64,000 bases of DNA from Flavobacterium sp. N2820 (lineage in GTDB: Bacteria > Bacteroidota > Bacteroidia > Flavobacteriales > Flavobacteriaceae): contig NZ_CP110008.1 in assembly GCF_025947285.1 (NCBI RefSeq), positions 1,565,001-1,629,000 on the forward strand. Reading direction: 5' to 3'. Both the position numbers and the translations under genes were made by a program. Below are positions 1 through 7,673 of this stretch, piece after piece. How positions within the stretch are numbered: the stretch's first letter is position 1; the number at the start of each line of letters is the position of its first letter. Under the pieces are notes generated by a model, which made no database searches, had not been told where the DNA came from, and was given only the letters and a program-made list of their open reading frames with translations.

Positions 1-29
1 TTTTTTAGCTTCGTCGTCTACATTCATTT

Positions 30-78
30 CAAAAATCAATTACAAATTCAATTACAAGTTCAAGGGCAAAATCAAGCT
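30..78. repeat. Degenerate heptad repeat array
   Basis: About seven units of 7 nt rich in CAA and TCA words (CAATTAC, AAATTCA, ATTACAA, GTTCAAG) sit downstream of hisS. The same 7-nt phase recurs at other gene ends in this window with different words. The rest of the 206-nt stretch before hisS holds a probable hisS terminator and a loose repeat of the word CTCTGTGT, and I see no complete gene in it. Confidence 0.6.
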
Positions 79-150
79 CATATAAGTGAAACGCTCTGTG
101 TATCTCTATTCAACACAATCAAAATAAAAAAACTCAGCGAATCTCTGTGT

Positions 151-172
151 AAAAAGAGACGCTTTTCAGCGT
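151..172 (-). terminator. Probable hisS terminator
   Basis: Read on the minus strand there is a stem ACGCT/AGCGT closed by a GAAA loop, followed within three bases by a run of five T. It lies 35 nt past the hisS stop codon. The stem is short, so efficiency is uncertain. Confidence 0.5.
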
Positions 173-206
173 GACAAGTTTGCGTTTAACAAAGCTAGGC
201 TTTTAT

Positions 207-1862
207 TTATTGTAATAACGTAACTAATGTTGCAAAGTCTACTTTTTGCTGTTCACCAGTAGCTAAGTTTTTTAAACCAAACTCTTCACGCTCTATTTCC
301 GATTCTCCTACAATTACTGCAAATGGAATACCTCTTCTATCGGCGTGTTTGAATTGTTTATCGATTTTTGATTGATCTGGATATAATTCGACTTTGATTC
401 CTTTTTGACGTAATTTTCCGATAGCTTTCATCGAATACAGAGCTTCTTTGTCACCAAAGTTTAAGAATAAAGCTTTTGAGGTCGCTAAAACGGCTTCTGG
501 GAATAAACCTACTTCTTCCATTACCAAAGCAATTCGGTCTAAACCAAATGAAATTCCAACGCCCGACATATTTTTCAATCCGAAAATCCCCGTCAAATCA
601 TCATAACGACCACCGCCACCAATGGAACCCATAGCCACACCTTTTGGCGCAGCGACTTCAAAAATGGCACCTGTGTAATAATTTAAACCTCGCGCTAATG
701 TAACATCTAAATCCAAGAAAGCGGTTTGCAAACCTAAAGTCGTAACGTTGTCACAAATAAATTGCAACTCGTTTACACCTTTCATTCCTTCTTCTGAATT
801 AGCTAATAATTGCGCTAATTTTTCTATTTTTTCGTTTATAGTTCCTGTGAAATTGAACAACGGTTGTACTTTTTCAATCGCCGCTTCCGAAATGCCTTTT
901 TCTAACATTTCTTTTTTCACGCCGTCGGCTCCTATTTTGTCTAATTTATCTAACGCAACCGTAAAATCAATCAATTTATCCGAAGCGCCAATTACCTCAG
1001 CAATTCCAGATAATATCTTACGATTGTTAATTTTAATCGTAACGCCACCTAAACCTAACTGACTAAAAACCGAGTCATACAATTGCACCAACTCTACTTC
1101 TTGCCAAAGCGAATTCGAACCCACCACATCAGCATCGCATTGATAAAACTCTCTAAAACGTCCTTTTTGAGGTCTATCGGCACGCCAAACCGGTTGAATT
1201 TGGTAACGCTTGAACGGAAACTCAATTTCGTTTTGGTGTTGCACCACATAACGCGCAAATGGAACCGTTAAATCGTAACGAAGCGCTTTTTCAGTAATAT
1301 TTGTACTTAAATGTCTAGATTGTGCACTTGAAATAAAAATTCCAAATACTGTCATCGAATAAAGACTTAATAAATCATTATTAGAATTTTTAAGTTCTTC
1401 CAATAAATCAGGTTTATATAGAAAATGATTTGAAATAATTAAATTTAATTCTTCCTTTAAATTTTTATAATCAATTTTTTCTACAACAGGATTGCGTAAA
1501 AATGCTTCTTGTACTGCTTTTGACGTTATCGCTTCAACAAATTCAGAATTCTTATTACTGTCTGGATTTGCCTTAATAAAATTCTGTAAATTGAATAATA
1601 TCGTTTTTATAATTTCCATCAAGGATTTATTGAAAACATCAAAAAAATCTCCCGAATTCAAAATCTTAAAAATCAAGCGATCCCCTTCTTCACCATATTT
1701 TCCCATTAAGGTTTCTGAGTTTTCAAACGAAGGCGTTTCAATCGGTTGAAAGCCAAATTTTTCAAAATTGGTTTTTATCGTACTGAAAATATAATTGCGT
1801 TTCGCCACTTCTGCTGGTGAAAAATCTCGGGTTCCTTTGGGTATACTTGGTTTTTGTGCCAT
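207..1862 (-). CDS. hisS: Histidyl-tRNA synthetase with a large internal insertion
   Basis: Class II aminoacyl-tRNA synthetase that charges tRNA-His in the cytoplasm. Motif 2 with [17 protein letters not shown] lies near residues 225-241, the HisA motif RGLNYYTG near 391-398, GGGGRYDD near 415-422 and motif 3 GISFGLDR near 436-443. The C-terminal anticodon-binding domain follows. At 551 residues it is clearly longer than usual bacterial HisRS (about 420-460). The extra length lies between GDF at 71-73 and EKALRYDL at 191-198, where about 115 residues replace the roughly 25 expected. That segment is Asn/Ile/Leu-rich and its DNA is AT-rich. All catalytic motifs are intact, so the enzyme is probably active. 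The start codon lies directly against a heptad repeat array. Confidence 0.97.
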   Translation of the reverse strand: MAQKPSIPKGTRDFSPAEVAKRNYIFSTIKTNFEKFGFQPIETPSFENSETLMGKYGEEGDRLIFKILNSGDFFDVFNKSLMEIIKTILFNLQNFIKANPDSNKNSEFVEAITSKAVQEAFLRNPVVEKIDYKNLKEELNLIISNHFLYKPDLLEELKNSNNDLLSLYSMTVFGIFISSAQSRHLSTNITEKALRYDLTVPFARYVVQHQNEIEFPFKRYQIQPVWRADRPQKGRFREFYQCDADVVGSNSLWQEVELVQLYDSVFSQLGLGGVTIKINNRKILSGIAEVIGASDKLIDFTVALDKLDKIGADGVKKEMLEKGISEAAIEKVQPLFNFTGTINEKIEKLAQLLANSEEGMKGVNELQFICDNVTTLGLQTAFLDLDVTLARGLNYYTGAIFEVAAPKGVAMGSIGGGGRYDDLTGIFGLKNMSGVGISFGLDRIALVMEEVGLFPEAVLATSKALFLNFGDKEALYSMKAIGKLRQKGIKVELYPDQSKIDKQFKHADRRGIPFAVIVGESEIEREEFGLKNLATGEQQKVDFATLVTLLQ

Positions 1863-1865
1863 TTT

Positions 1866-1900
1866 AAATTTAGAATTTAGAATTTAGAATTCTGAAAATG
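1866..1900. repeat. Left inverted heptad array of a four-helix-bundle module
   Basis: Five 7-nt units based on GAATTTA run from just outside the hisS start codon. The array at 2368-2388 is the same sequence in the opposite orientation. About 23 bp are identical between the arms, and both continue into a TGAAAAT word. Between them lies only the four-helix-bundle gene. Confidence 0.8.
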
Positions 1901-1918
1901 AGAAATCTAAAAAATAAT

Positions 1919-2281
1919 TTATTTATTGTTAATTCTGTTTTTTGTGTTTTTTAAAGTTGTTACAAAAATAGCAGTTAATTCATTTGCTTCATTTAGAAGT
2001 TCGTTCAACACTTTTTGATCAACAACATTTAATTCTTGAAGAACTTCTAACCAAAAATGAGATTCATCTGTTTCTTCTAAAACAATATTCATCTTTGATA
2101 AATATTCATTATCACTTCTTGCTCGTAAAGAAGCTCTGTAATTTGCCCCAACAGAACTTCCAGATTTCCCCAATTGATTTGCAATAATTCTTGTAGAATT
2201 TTTCATTGGTAAATTATCTACCAAATTCAAAATTGAAATTGTAAATGATTTTGTTCGCTTCTTTAAGTCAAATTCTTTCAT
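1919..2281 (-). CDS. Four-helix-bundle protein (S23/IVS-like)
   Basis: Small protein of about 120 residues in the four-helix-bundle family first described from 23S rRNA intervening sequences and related to the Avd accessory protein of diversity-generating retroelements. The family signature is clear: KKRTKSF near the N-terminus, GKSGSSVGANYRA in the middle, and a KMNIVLEETDESHFWLEV helix. I chose the internal Met before KEFDLKKRT, because the 18 residues ahead of it in the open frame lack family character. The cellular role of stand-alone members is unknown. It lies between hisS and an ABC permease, bracketed by inverted heptad arrays, which suggests it arrived as a unit. Confidence 0.85.
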   Translation of the reverse strand: MKEFDLKKRTKSFTISILNLVDNLPMKNSTRIIANQLGKSGSSVGANYRASLRARSDNEYLSKMNIVLEETDESHFWLEVLQELNVVDQKVLNELLNEANELTAIFVTTLKNTKNRINNK

Positions 2282-2367
2282 TAACCAATTATTTTCATGC
2301 AAATATCGAATATATTTAGCAGTATTAAAAATCAATTCAGAGATTTAAAATATCGGGATTTTCACTT

Positions 2368-2392
2368 TCTAAATTCTAAATTCTAAATTCTT
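2368..2392. repeat. Right inverted heptad array of a four-helix-bundle module
   Basis: Three perfect units of TCTAAAT, the reverse complement of the left arm at 1866-1900, followed by a partial fourth. It lies 45 nt upstream of the permease start codon and so may form part of that gene's leader or promoter region. Confidence 0.8.
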
Positions 2393-2436
2393 ACTTTTTA
2401 TGTGTAACATTTCGCTCGTACTTTAGTCTTATAGTC

Positions 2437-3678
2437 ATGGTAGGATTATTTAAAGAAAACACAAAAATTGCGCTTGATTCTATTAAAAGTCAGGCTTTGC
2501 GTACAGCACTTACGGTGATGATTATTACTTTAGGTATTACTTTTTTAGTTGGAATATTAACACTAACTAAAGCATTAGAAAATAATCTATTTGGAAATTT
2601 TGCTTCAATGGGAGCGAATACTTTTTCAATTAGCCAATACGATTTTTCTTCCGAAATCAATCAAAATGATACTGAACAACGTGTAAATCCTATCATTAGT
2701 TATCCAGAAGCAAAGGCATTTCAAGACAAATATAATTTCCCATTTACCACTACTTCCCTATCGTTTACAGCAGGTTCGGCTATTGAAGTAAAATATCAGG
2801 ACAAAAAAACCGATCCAGAAATTTCGGTGGTTGGAATTGACGAAAATTATTGTCCAAATAAAGGTTTGGAAGTAGTGAAAGGTCGAAATATGAACTCATT
2901 TGATGTTTCTAATAACAATTACGTTTGTATTTTGGGTTCCGATTTTGAAAAAGGTTTGTTTGCCAATTTGAATCCGATTGATAAAATCATTTCAATTCGT
3001 GGCGCAAAGTTTAAAGTAATTGGCGTTTTAAAAGAAAAAGGTTCTACATTTGGAAACAGTCAAGATTTACGGGTTTTGATTCCAACACAAATAGCGCGTT
3101 CTTTATTTTCGGCACCCAATATCAACTACGATTTAGATGTAATGGTCAACAACGAAGCTCTTTTAGATGAAGCAGTTGATGATGCCATTATTACCATGCG
3201 AAGAGTGCGAAAATTAAGCCCAGTAGAAAAAGAAAATTTCGGAATTGAACGTAGTGATGATTTAATTCAAACGTTAGGTTCAAATATAGCTGTTATTAAT
3301 TGGGTTGCCGTAATTATTGGTGCCATTACCGTTTTTGGTTCAACAGTAGCACTAATGAACATTATGTTGGTTTCTGTTACTGAACGTACAAGAGAAATTG
3401 GTGTACGAAAATCACTTGGAGCCACAAGAAGCACGATTGCTTGGCAATTTTTTACTGAGACTTTTATAATTAGTCAAATGGGTGGTCTTCTTGGAATAAT
3501 ATTAGGAATTCTTCTCGGTTCAGTTATTGCGCTAAGTTTTGGTTTTGATTTTGTAATCCCTTGGATGGCGATTATTGCGGCTTTTATTACCACTTTTATT
3601 GTAACGATTGTTTCAGGATTATATCCTGCCATAAAAGCTTCGAAATTAGATCCTGTGGAAGCGTTGCGTTACGAATAA
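2437..3678 (+). CDS. ABC transporter permease, MacB/FtsX type
   Basis: Inner-membrane permease of 413 residues. A first membrane helix lies near residues 22-44, then a large periplasmic MacB-type domain (about 50-280). The C-terminal FtsX-like domain has three helices, with the conserved cytoplasmic segment TERTREIGVRKSLGAT and the terminal SKLDPVEALRYE. Members work with a MacB/LolD-type ATPase in lipoprotein release, peptide or antibiotic efflux, or envelope signalling. No ATPase gene is adjacent, so its partner must be encoded elsewhere and the substrate cannot be assigned. It is a lone gene between two four-helix-bundle modules. Confidence 0.9.
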   Translation: MVGLFKENTKIALDSIKSQALRTALTVMIITLGITFLVGILTLTKALENNLFGNFASMGANTFSISQYDFSSEINQNDTEQRVNPIISYPEAKAFQDKYNFPFTTTSLSFTAGSAIEVKYQDKKTDPEISVVGIDENYCPNKGLEVVKGRNMNSFDVSNNNYVCILGSDFEKGLFANLNPIDKIISIRGAKFKVIGVLKEKGSTFGNSQDLRVLIPTQIARSLFSAPNINYDLDVMVNNEALLDEAVDDAIITMRRVRKLSPVEKENFGIERSDDLIQTLGSNIAVINWVAVIIGAITVFGSTVALMNIMLVSVTERTREIGVRKSLGATRSTIAWQFFTETFIISQMGGLLGIILGILLGSVIALSFGFDFVIPWMAIIAAFITTFIVTIVSGLYPAIKASKLDPVEALRYE

Positions 3679-3686
3679 ATTTGAGG

Positions 3687-3731
3687 TACGAGATACAAAG
3701 TACAAGGTACGATATATGACATACGAAATAC
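3687..3731. repeat. Left inverted heptad array of the second four-helix-bundle module
   Basis: Six consecutive 7-nt units follow the permease stop codon: TACGAGA, TACAAAG, TACAAGG, TACGATA, TATGACA, TACGAAA. All start with TA and most with TAC. The array reaches the stop codon of the broken four-helix-bundle gene. Its inverted partner is at 4161-4188. Confidence 0.85.
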
Positions 3732-4099
3732 TAATTTTTAGAATTTTGATTATTTCTTGAGGTTTTTATTGAAGCTACTATAATTGCTAAAATTTCATTT
3801 CCTTCTTTTAATAGAGATTCTAGTTCTGCTTTTAATTCTTGGTTCTTGTTTATTTCTAAAATTATTTCAAGAAAAAAATTACTTTCATCAGCTTCTTCTT
3901 CAACAATTTTTAATTTATTAATAAAATCGGCAGTAGATTTGGCTCGCTATGATGCTCTATAGTTTGCTCCTACTGAACTTGAGCACCTAATAAGCTGGTT
4001 AACATAAGCATTAAATTCTCTTGAGTGAGGTAATTTAGAACACAAAATAGCACAATCAATTGTAAACTTTTTTGTTCTTGCTTTCATATCAATTCTCAT
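3731..4099 (-). pseudogene. Four-helix-bundle protein gene, broken by an in-frame stop
   Basis: Reading on the minus strand from Met at 4099, the frame gives a KARTKKF start and the family core SSSVGANYRAS. It then meets TAG at 3949-3947, exactly where the 1919-2281 protein continues with LRARSDNEYL. The same frame goes on past the stop with recognisable family sequence (RAKSTADFINKLKIVEEEADES) to a TAG at 3733-3731. One nonsense change therefore splits an otherwise intact gene. A downstream reinitiation product or a sequencing error cannot be excluded. It is a paralogue of the 1919-2281 gene, on the other side of the permease. Confidence 0.8.
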
Positions 4100-4160
4100 A
4101 TTTTTATTTTTAAGTAAATTATCGTAAATATATAATTTCCTACCTAATAACTCAAATACA

Positions 4161-4188
4161 TTTCGTACCACGTACTTCTTACCTTGTA
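4161..4188. repeat. Right inverted heptad array overlapping the prmC 3' end
   Basis: On the minus strand it reads TACAAGG, TAAGAAG, TACGTGG, TACGAAA, four 7-nt units matching the array at 3687-3731 in reverse orientation (about 23 of 31 positions by hand alignment). The first unit supplies the final codons and TAA stop of prmC, so this gene end is made of repeat sequence. Confidence 0.75.
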
Positions 4189-5033
4189 CATTTTATCATT
4201 CGATCATTACCGTAAATATCTTTTTTCAATTCGATATTTTTAAACCCTAGATTTTCTAGTAACTCAACCGTTTCATTGCCTAAATACTGATTGATTTCGA
4301 AGAATAATAATCCGTTTGGAGACAAGTTTTTTAACGCCAATTGCGCAATTTTTCTATAAAAAAGTAACGCATCAGTATCTTCTACAAACAGCGCCAAATG
4401 CGGTTCGTAGTCCAATACATTTTTTTTGATTTCTTGCTTTTCTAAATTGCGAACATATGGCGGATTTGAAACGATAACATCAAAATGTTGATTCAAATCT
4501 TCCACTTCTAAAATGTTAGCTTGAATAAAATTGACCTCAACATTATTTGATACCGCATTTATTTTAGCCACTTCTAACGCTTGTTCCGAAACATCAATCG
4601 CTGAAACGTTTGCTTGTGGTAAATTTGCTTTTAATGAAATGGGAATACAACCTGAACCCGTTCCAATGTCCAAAATCTCTAACTTTTGACTTTGAACTTT
4701 TGACTTTTGACTTTCAATTATCCATTCTACCAATTCCTCTGTTTCTGGTCTTGGAATTAAAGTGTTTTCATTGACTTCAAATCGCAAACCATAAAACCAA
4801 GCTTCTCCAGTGATGTATTGAATGGGTTTTTCTTGTTGCAATTCAACTAAAAAGGCATTCCACTTTTCAATTGCTGCATCTGAAATCTCAAAATCCGGAT
4901 TCAAAGCTACATCTACTCGCTTCAAATGAAGCAAATATTCAGTAAGGATAAAAAAGAAACTTTCGATTTCTTGTTCGTCTTGAATATTTTTTAAAGCGTC
5001 GAAAAAAAGGTTTTTGTATTGTTTTAGTAGCAT
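4179..5033 (-). CDS. prmC: Release factor glutamine N5-methyltransferase PrmC
   Basis: Cytoplasmic SAM-dependent methyltransferase that modifies the Gln of the GGQ motif in release factors RF1 and RF2. Visible are the N-terminal helical domain, IPRPETEELVEW near 93-104, the SAM-binding motif ILDIGTGSGCIPISL near 120-134, and catalytic NPPYVRN at 190-196. Its 284 residues are normal for the family. Residues 107-118 (SQKSKVQSQKLE region), between the linker and the SAM motif, are encoded by a 35-nt heptad repeat array, and the last codons also come from repeat sequence. The start codon overlaps the TAA of the upstream gene, so translation is probably coupled. Confidence 0.95.
   Translation of the reverse strand: MLLKQYKNLFFDALKNIQDEQEIESFFFILTEYLLHLKRVDVALNPDFEISDAAIEKWNAFLVELQQEKPIQYITGEAWFYGLRFEVNENTLIPRPETEELVEWIIESQKSKVQSQKLEILDIGTGSGCIPISLKANLPQANVSAIDVSEQALEVAKINAVSNNVEVNFIQANILEVEDLNQHFDVIVSNPPYVRNLEKQEIKKNVLDYEPHLALFVEDTDALLFYRKIAQLALKNLSPNGLLFFEINQYLGNETVELLENLGFKNIELKKDIYGNDRMIKCTR
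4681..4715. repeat. Heptad array inside prmC
   Basis: Five 7-nt units (AACTTTT, GACTTTG, AACTTTT, GACTTTT, GACTTTC) lie within coding sequence and encode a polar Gln/Ser/Lys/Val stretch just before the SAM-binding motif. The frame is preserved. Confidence 0.75.
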
Positions 5034-5941
5034 TAGATACCGTATTTCTTTTTAATAAGCTCTAAAATATCTTTTCTTAATTGCCACGGAGGCAAGCCCA
5101 CTGCTATTCTTCGCTTATCTAAATTATCAAAATCCTCAATCAAATCTTTTTCTATTCCACTATAAATCCCATAAAGATAAACGCCATTACCTCTTAAATT
5201 ACTATCTATTAAATCTCCATAAATATTTGCTGGAGCTCTGCCTCTTCTGATTAAATCAAGAAAAATGGGTTTCCAATATTCTGCTTTTTCTCTATTGATA
5301 TGAAAAGCAAAAAAAGTAAAATTTAAAAATTCATCATCAATCATAGAGTTTCCAAATTGAGGAAACATTTCATCGGGAAAACAATCGCAATCTGCTACAA
5401 TTTTTCTTAACTTTAAATCATTGATACTATCCACTCTTTTCACTCCTTCATAATCACGATTGATTCTTAATTTTTGATCTTCCTCTCTCATTTTAAAAAT
5501 TTCATTTCTCAAATCTAAATTCACTTGTTTTAGATAAGCCTGATGATATTTTTTAGCTTTTCGTTCTAATTTTCTCCAAGATTTTGTGTTTTGAATATCC
5601 TTATAAAGAGGAGCATCTTTAAAATTTTCAAACTTAGCACCATAATCTCTAACTAAAATTTCTATATAATGAACCGCTTCATCAGGCTTATTTAATCGCA
5701 TAGCACATTCAGCTAAAACTGCAGGTTCATTAACTTCCTTTTGTTTTAACAACGGACAATTCTTTTCAGCCGTTTTTAATAAGTCATAGGCTTTTTGATA
5801 ATCTTCTTTCAAATATTCATAATGTGCCTGATACACAAACTGATAATAATTGTTGATATAATCATATGCCTCATTGACTTTCTTTTTTTGAGAAAACCCG
5901 ACTATAGAAATCAATAAAAAAACTAAAATCTTAATCTTCAT
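5033..5941 (-). CDS. Hypothetical exported protein with TPR-like helices
   Basis: A 302-residue protein with a short N-terminal signal sequence ending near SQ (residues 1-18). The N-terminal half has helical repeats that resemble tetratricopeptide units (YLKEDYQKAYDLLKTAEKN, then a second near 75-100). I do not recognise a catalytic motif in the C-terminal half, which is rich in charged and aromatic residues. It probably acts in the periplasm. Its stop codon overlaps the prmC start, so the two are likely co-transcribed, though nothing in the sequence links the functions. Confidence 0.75.
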   Translation of the reverse strand: MKIKILVFLLISIVGFSQKKKVNEAYDYINNYYQFVYQAHYEYLKEDYQKAYDLLKTAEKNCPLLKQKEVNEPAVLAECAMRLNKPDEAVHYIEILVRDYGAKFENFKDAPLYKDIQNTKSWRKLERKAKKYHQAYLKQVNLDLRNEIFKMREEDQKLRINRDYEGVKRVDSINDLKLRKIVADCDCFPDEMFPQFGNSMIDDEFLNFTFFAFHINREKAEYWKPIFLDLIRRGRAPANIYGDLIDSNLRGNGVYLYGIYSGIEKDLIEDFDNLDKRRIAVGLPPWQLRKDILELIKKKYGI

Positions 5942-5983
5942 AATTCTTGTCTTACTACTTACTACTCAAATCTTAATACTATA
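5942..5983. repeat. Heptad array between acetyltransferase and hypothetical gene
   Basis: Six degenerate 7-nt units built from TACT, CTTA and TTCT words (AATTCTT, GTCTTAC, TACTTAC, TACTCAA and so on). The array fills the 37-nt gap and overlaps the last codon of the acetyltransferase. The words resemble those of the array at 51208-51249. Confidence 0.6.
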
Positions 5984-6455
5984 ACTGCTTCGTCATCCAA
6001 ACTTCACAACTACTGTGCCCAGTGTTTCCCATTGGACCACAAATATTTTCAAAACCTATTCTTTTATATAGTTTTTGTGCGATGGTCATAAACGATAAAG
6101 TTTCCAAATAACAGATTTTAAAACTTTGTGTTTTGGCAAATTCCAAACATTTTTCAATGATTTTCTCTGCATAACCCGTTCCTCTAATTTCGGGAGCAAA
6201 ATACATTTTTTGTAATTCACATACCGAATCATCACCATTTTCTAAAGGCGCCACACCACAGCCCCCAACCACTTTTCCATCGTGTTCCACTACATAATAC
6301 ACTGAACGAGGCGCTTGATAGACTTCATATAATGTATCTAAAATTGGATCAGCATAAGCAGTCCCTACTTTTGGCGCATCTAATTCATGAAAAATAGCAC
6401 GAATTACATTCGCAATCGACTCATTATCTTTTTGTTGGATTTCTCTAATTAGCAT
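5979..6455 (-). CDS. GNAT family N-acetyltransferase
   Basis: A 158-residue acetyl-CoA-dependent acetyltransferase of the GNAT fold. The acetyl-CoA binding stretch is seen as LQKMYFAPEIRGTGYAEKI near 86-104 (the RGxGxA loop), followed by the beta-bulge segment and a C-terminal YKRIGFEN. The substrate cannot be told from sequence. It is the first gene of a minus-strand run through the hypothetical exported protein and prmC. The 174 nt upstream of it, before ribD, hold only the ribD promoter, with no riboswitch-like element that I can see. Confidence 0.85.
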   Translation of the reverse strand: MLIREIQQKDNESIANVIRAIFHELDAPKVGTAYADPILDTLYEVYQAPRSVYYVVEHDGKVVGGCGVAPLENGDDSVCELQKMYFAPEIRGTGYAEKIIEKCLEFAKTQSFKICYLETLSFMTIAQKLYKRIGFENICGPMGNTGHSSCEVWMTKQL

Positions 6456-6617
6456 AGCATTTTTATTGTTGGGTAAAAGTACGTAAATTTAAATTTTATA
6501 CAACTACGTAGCACAAGTATAGATACGCCATAGCAAAGGTATATCAAAGGTTAGGTTGTGGTACCCTTACAGAAAACAAAGTTCGCATAAAATCCATTTT
6601 TTAATTGTTAAAAATCT

Positions 6618-6625
6618 TATTTTTG
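6618..6625 (+). promoter_or_regulatory. ribD -7 promoter box
   Basis: TATTTTTG matches the Bacteroidota -7 consensus TAnnTTTG exactly. Only four bases separate it from the ribD ATG, so the transcript would have almost no leader. Confidence 0.6.
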
Positions 6626-6629
6626 TATC

Positions 6630-7673
6630 ATGACAACGCACGAATTTTACATGAAACGCTGTATTGAACTCGCTAAAAATGGTTTGGGAACTACGTATCC
6701 AAATCCGTTAGTGGGTAGTGTAATTGTACATGAAAACAAAATTATCGGCGAAGGTTGGCACAAAAAAGCTGGCGAACCTCATGCGGAGGTCCATGCGGTG
6801 AATTCGGTAAAAGATAAATCATTATTGAAAGAAGCCACAATTTATGTAAGTTTAGAACCCTGTAGCCATTTCGGAAAAACACCACCGTGTTGTGATTTAA
6901 TTATAGCAAATGAAATTCCAAATGTAGTGATTGGTACCGTTGACCCATTTGCAAAAGTTGCCGGTAATGGCATCAAAAAACTGATTGAAAGCGGCAAAAA
7001 TGTAACCGTTGGCATTTTAGAAGACGAATGTAATGAGCTCAACAAACGATTTTTTACCTTCCATCAAAAACAAAGACCTTATATTATTTTGAAATGGGCA
7101 GAAACAGCTGATGGATTTATTGCTCCGATTTCGAAAGAAGAAAAAAGTCCAATTTGGATTACAAATCAATATTCCAGACAATTGGTTCACAAATGGCGCA
7201 CTGAAGAACAAGCTATTTTAGTGGGAACAACTACCGTTTTAGACGATAATCCAAAATTAGATGCACGCGATTTCTCTGGAAATAATCCAATTCGTATTGT
7301 GTTGGATAAATCAGGTAAGATTTCTGAAAACTATCATGTAAAAAACAATTTACAAAAAACAATTTTTATAACCGAAAGTGAAAATTACACCTCAACTGAA
7401 AATTGTATCTTTGAAAATGCTATCTTTGATACTAACCTGATTTCTTCAATTTGCACCCTTTTGTATAAAAGTAACATACAATCGGTTATTATTGAAGGAG
7501 GAAGTAAAACCTTGCAATCGTTCATAAATTTGAATTTATGGGATGAAGCAAGAATTTTTAAAGGAAAAACAATATTTCAAAACGGCATAACAGCCCCAAT
7601 TATTTCCGGAAATCCGGTTGCTAGTTTTGACATAATAGATGATGAACTTAAAATTTTCAAGAATTATGATTGA
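6630..7673 (+). CDS. ribD: Bifunctional riboflavin deaminase/reductase RibD
   Basis: Catalyses the deamination and then the side-chain reduction of the pyrimidine intermediate in riboflavin synthesis, in the cytoplasm. The N-terminal deaminase has the zinc site H51-A-E53 with PCSHFGKTPPCC (Cys78 and Cys87). The C-terminal reductase runs from about residue 150 (RPYIILKWAETADG) and includes IIEGGSKTLQSF. Its 347 residues are usual. The start is the ATG right after a perfect -7 box. A second Met at residue 8 aligns with an internal Met of other RibD proteins. Its stop codon overlaps the next gene by 8 nt. Confidence 0.95.
   Translation: MTTHEFYMKRCIELAKNGLGTTYPNPLVGSVIVHENKIIGEGWHKKAGEPHAEVHAVNSVKDKSLLKEATIYVSLEPCSHFGKTPPCCDLIIANEIPNVVIGTVDPFAKVAGNGIKKLIESGKNVTVGILEDECNELNKRFFTFHQKQRPYIILKWAETADGFIAPISKEEKSPIWITNQYSRQLVHKWRTEEQAILVGTTTVLDDNPKLDARDFSGNNPIRIVLDKSGKISENYHVKNNLQKTIFITESENYTSTENCIFENAIFDTNLISSICTLLYKSNIQSVIIEGGSKTLQSFINLNLWDEARIFKGKTIFQNGITAPIISGNPVASFDIIDDELKIFKNYD

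Noticed and set aside
1..27. Possible gene start running off the left edge on the minus strand (ATG at 27, nine codons).
   Set aside because: Only nine codons are visible, with no family resemblance and no promoter box. It cannot be told from chance.
220..233. GTAAC-TAAT-GTTGC, another near copy of the operator.
   Set aside because: It is inside the hisS 3' coding end, far from any start codon or -7 box.
3947..3949. Recoding (readthrough or unusual amino acid) at the TAG in the four-helix-bundle paralogue.
   Set aside because: No recoding structure is evident, and inactivation by one mutation is simpler.
6456..6617. FMN riboswitch upstream of ribD.
   Set aside because: None of the conserved RFN-element segments are visible, and the promoter lies directly at the start codon.
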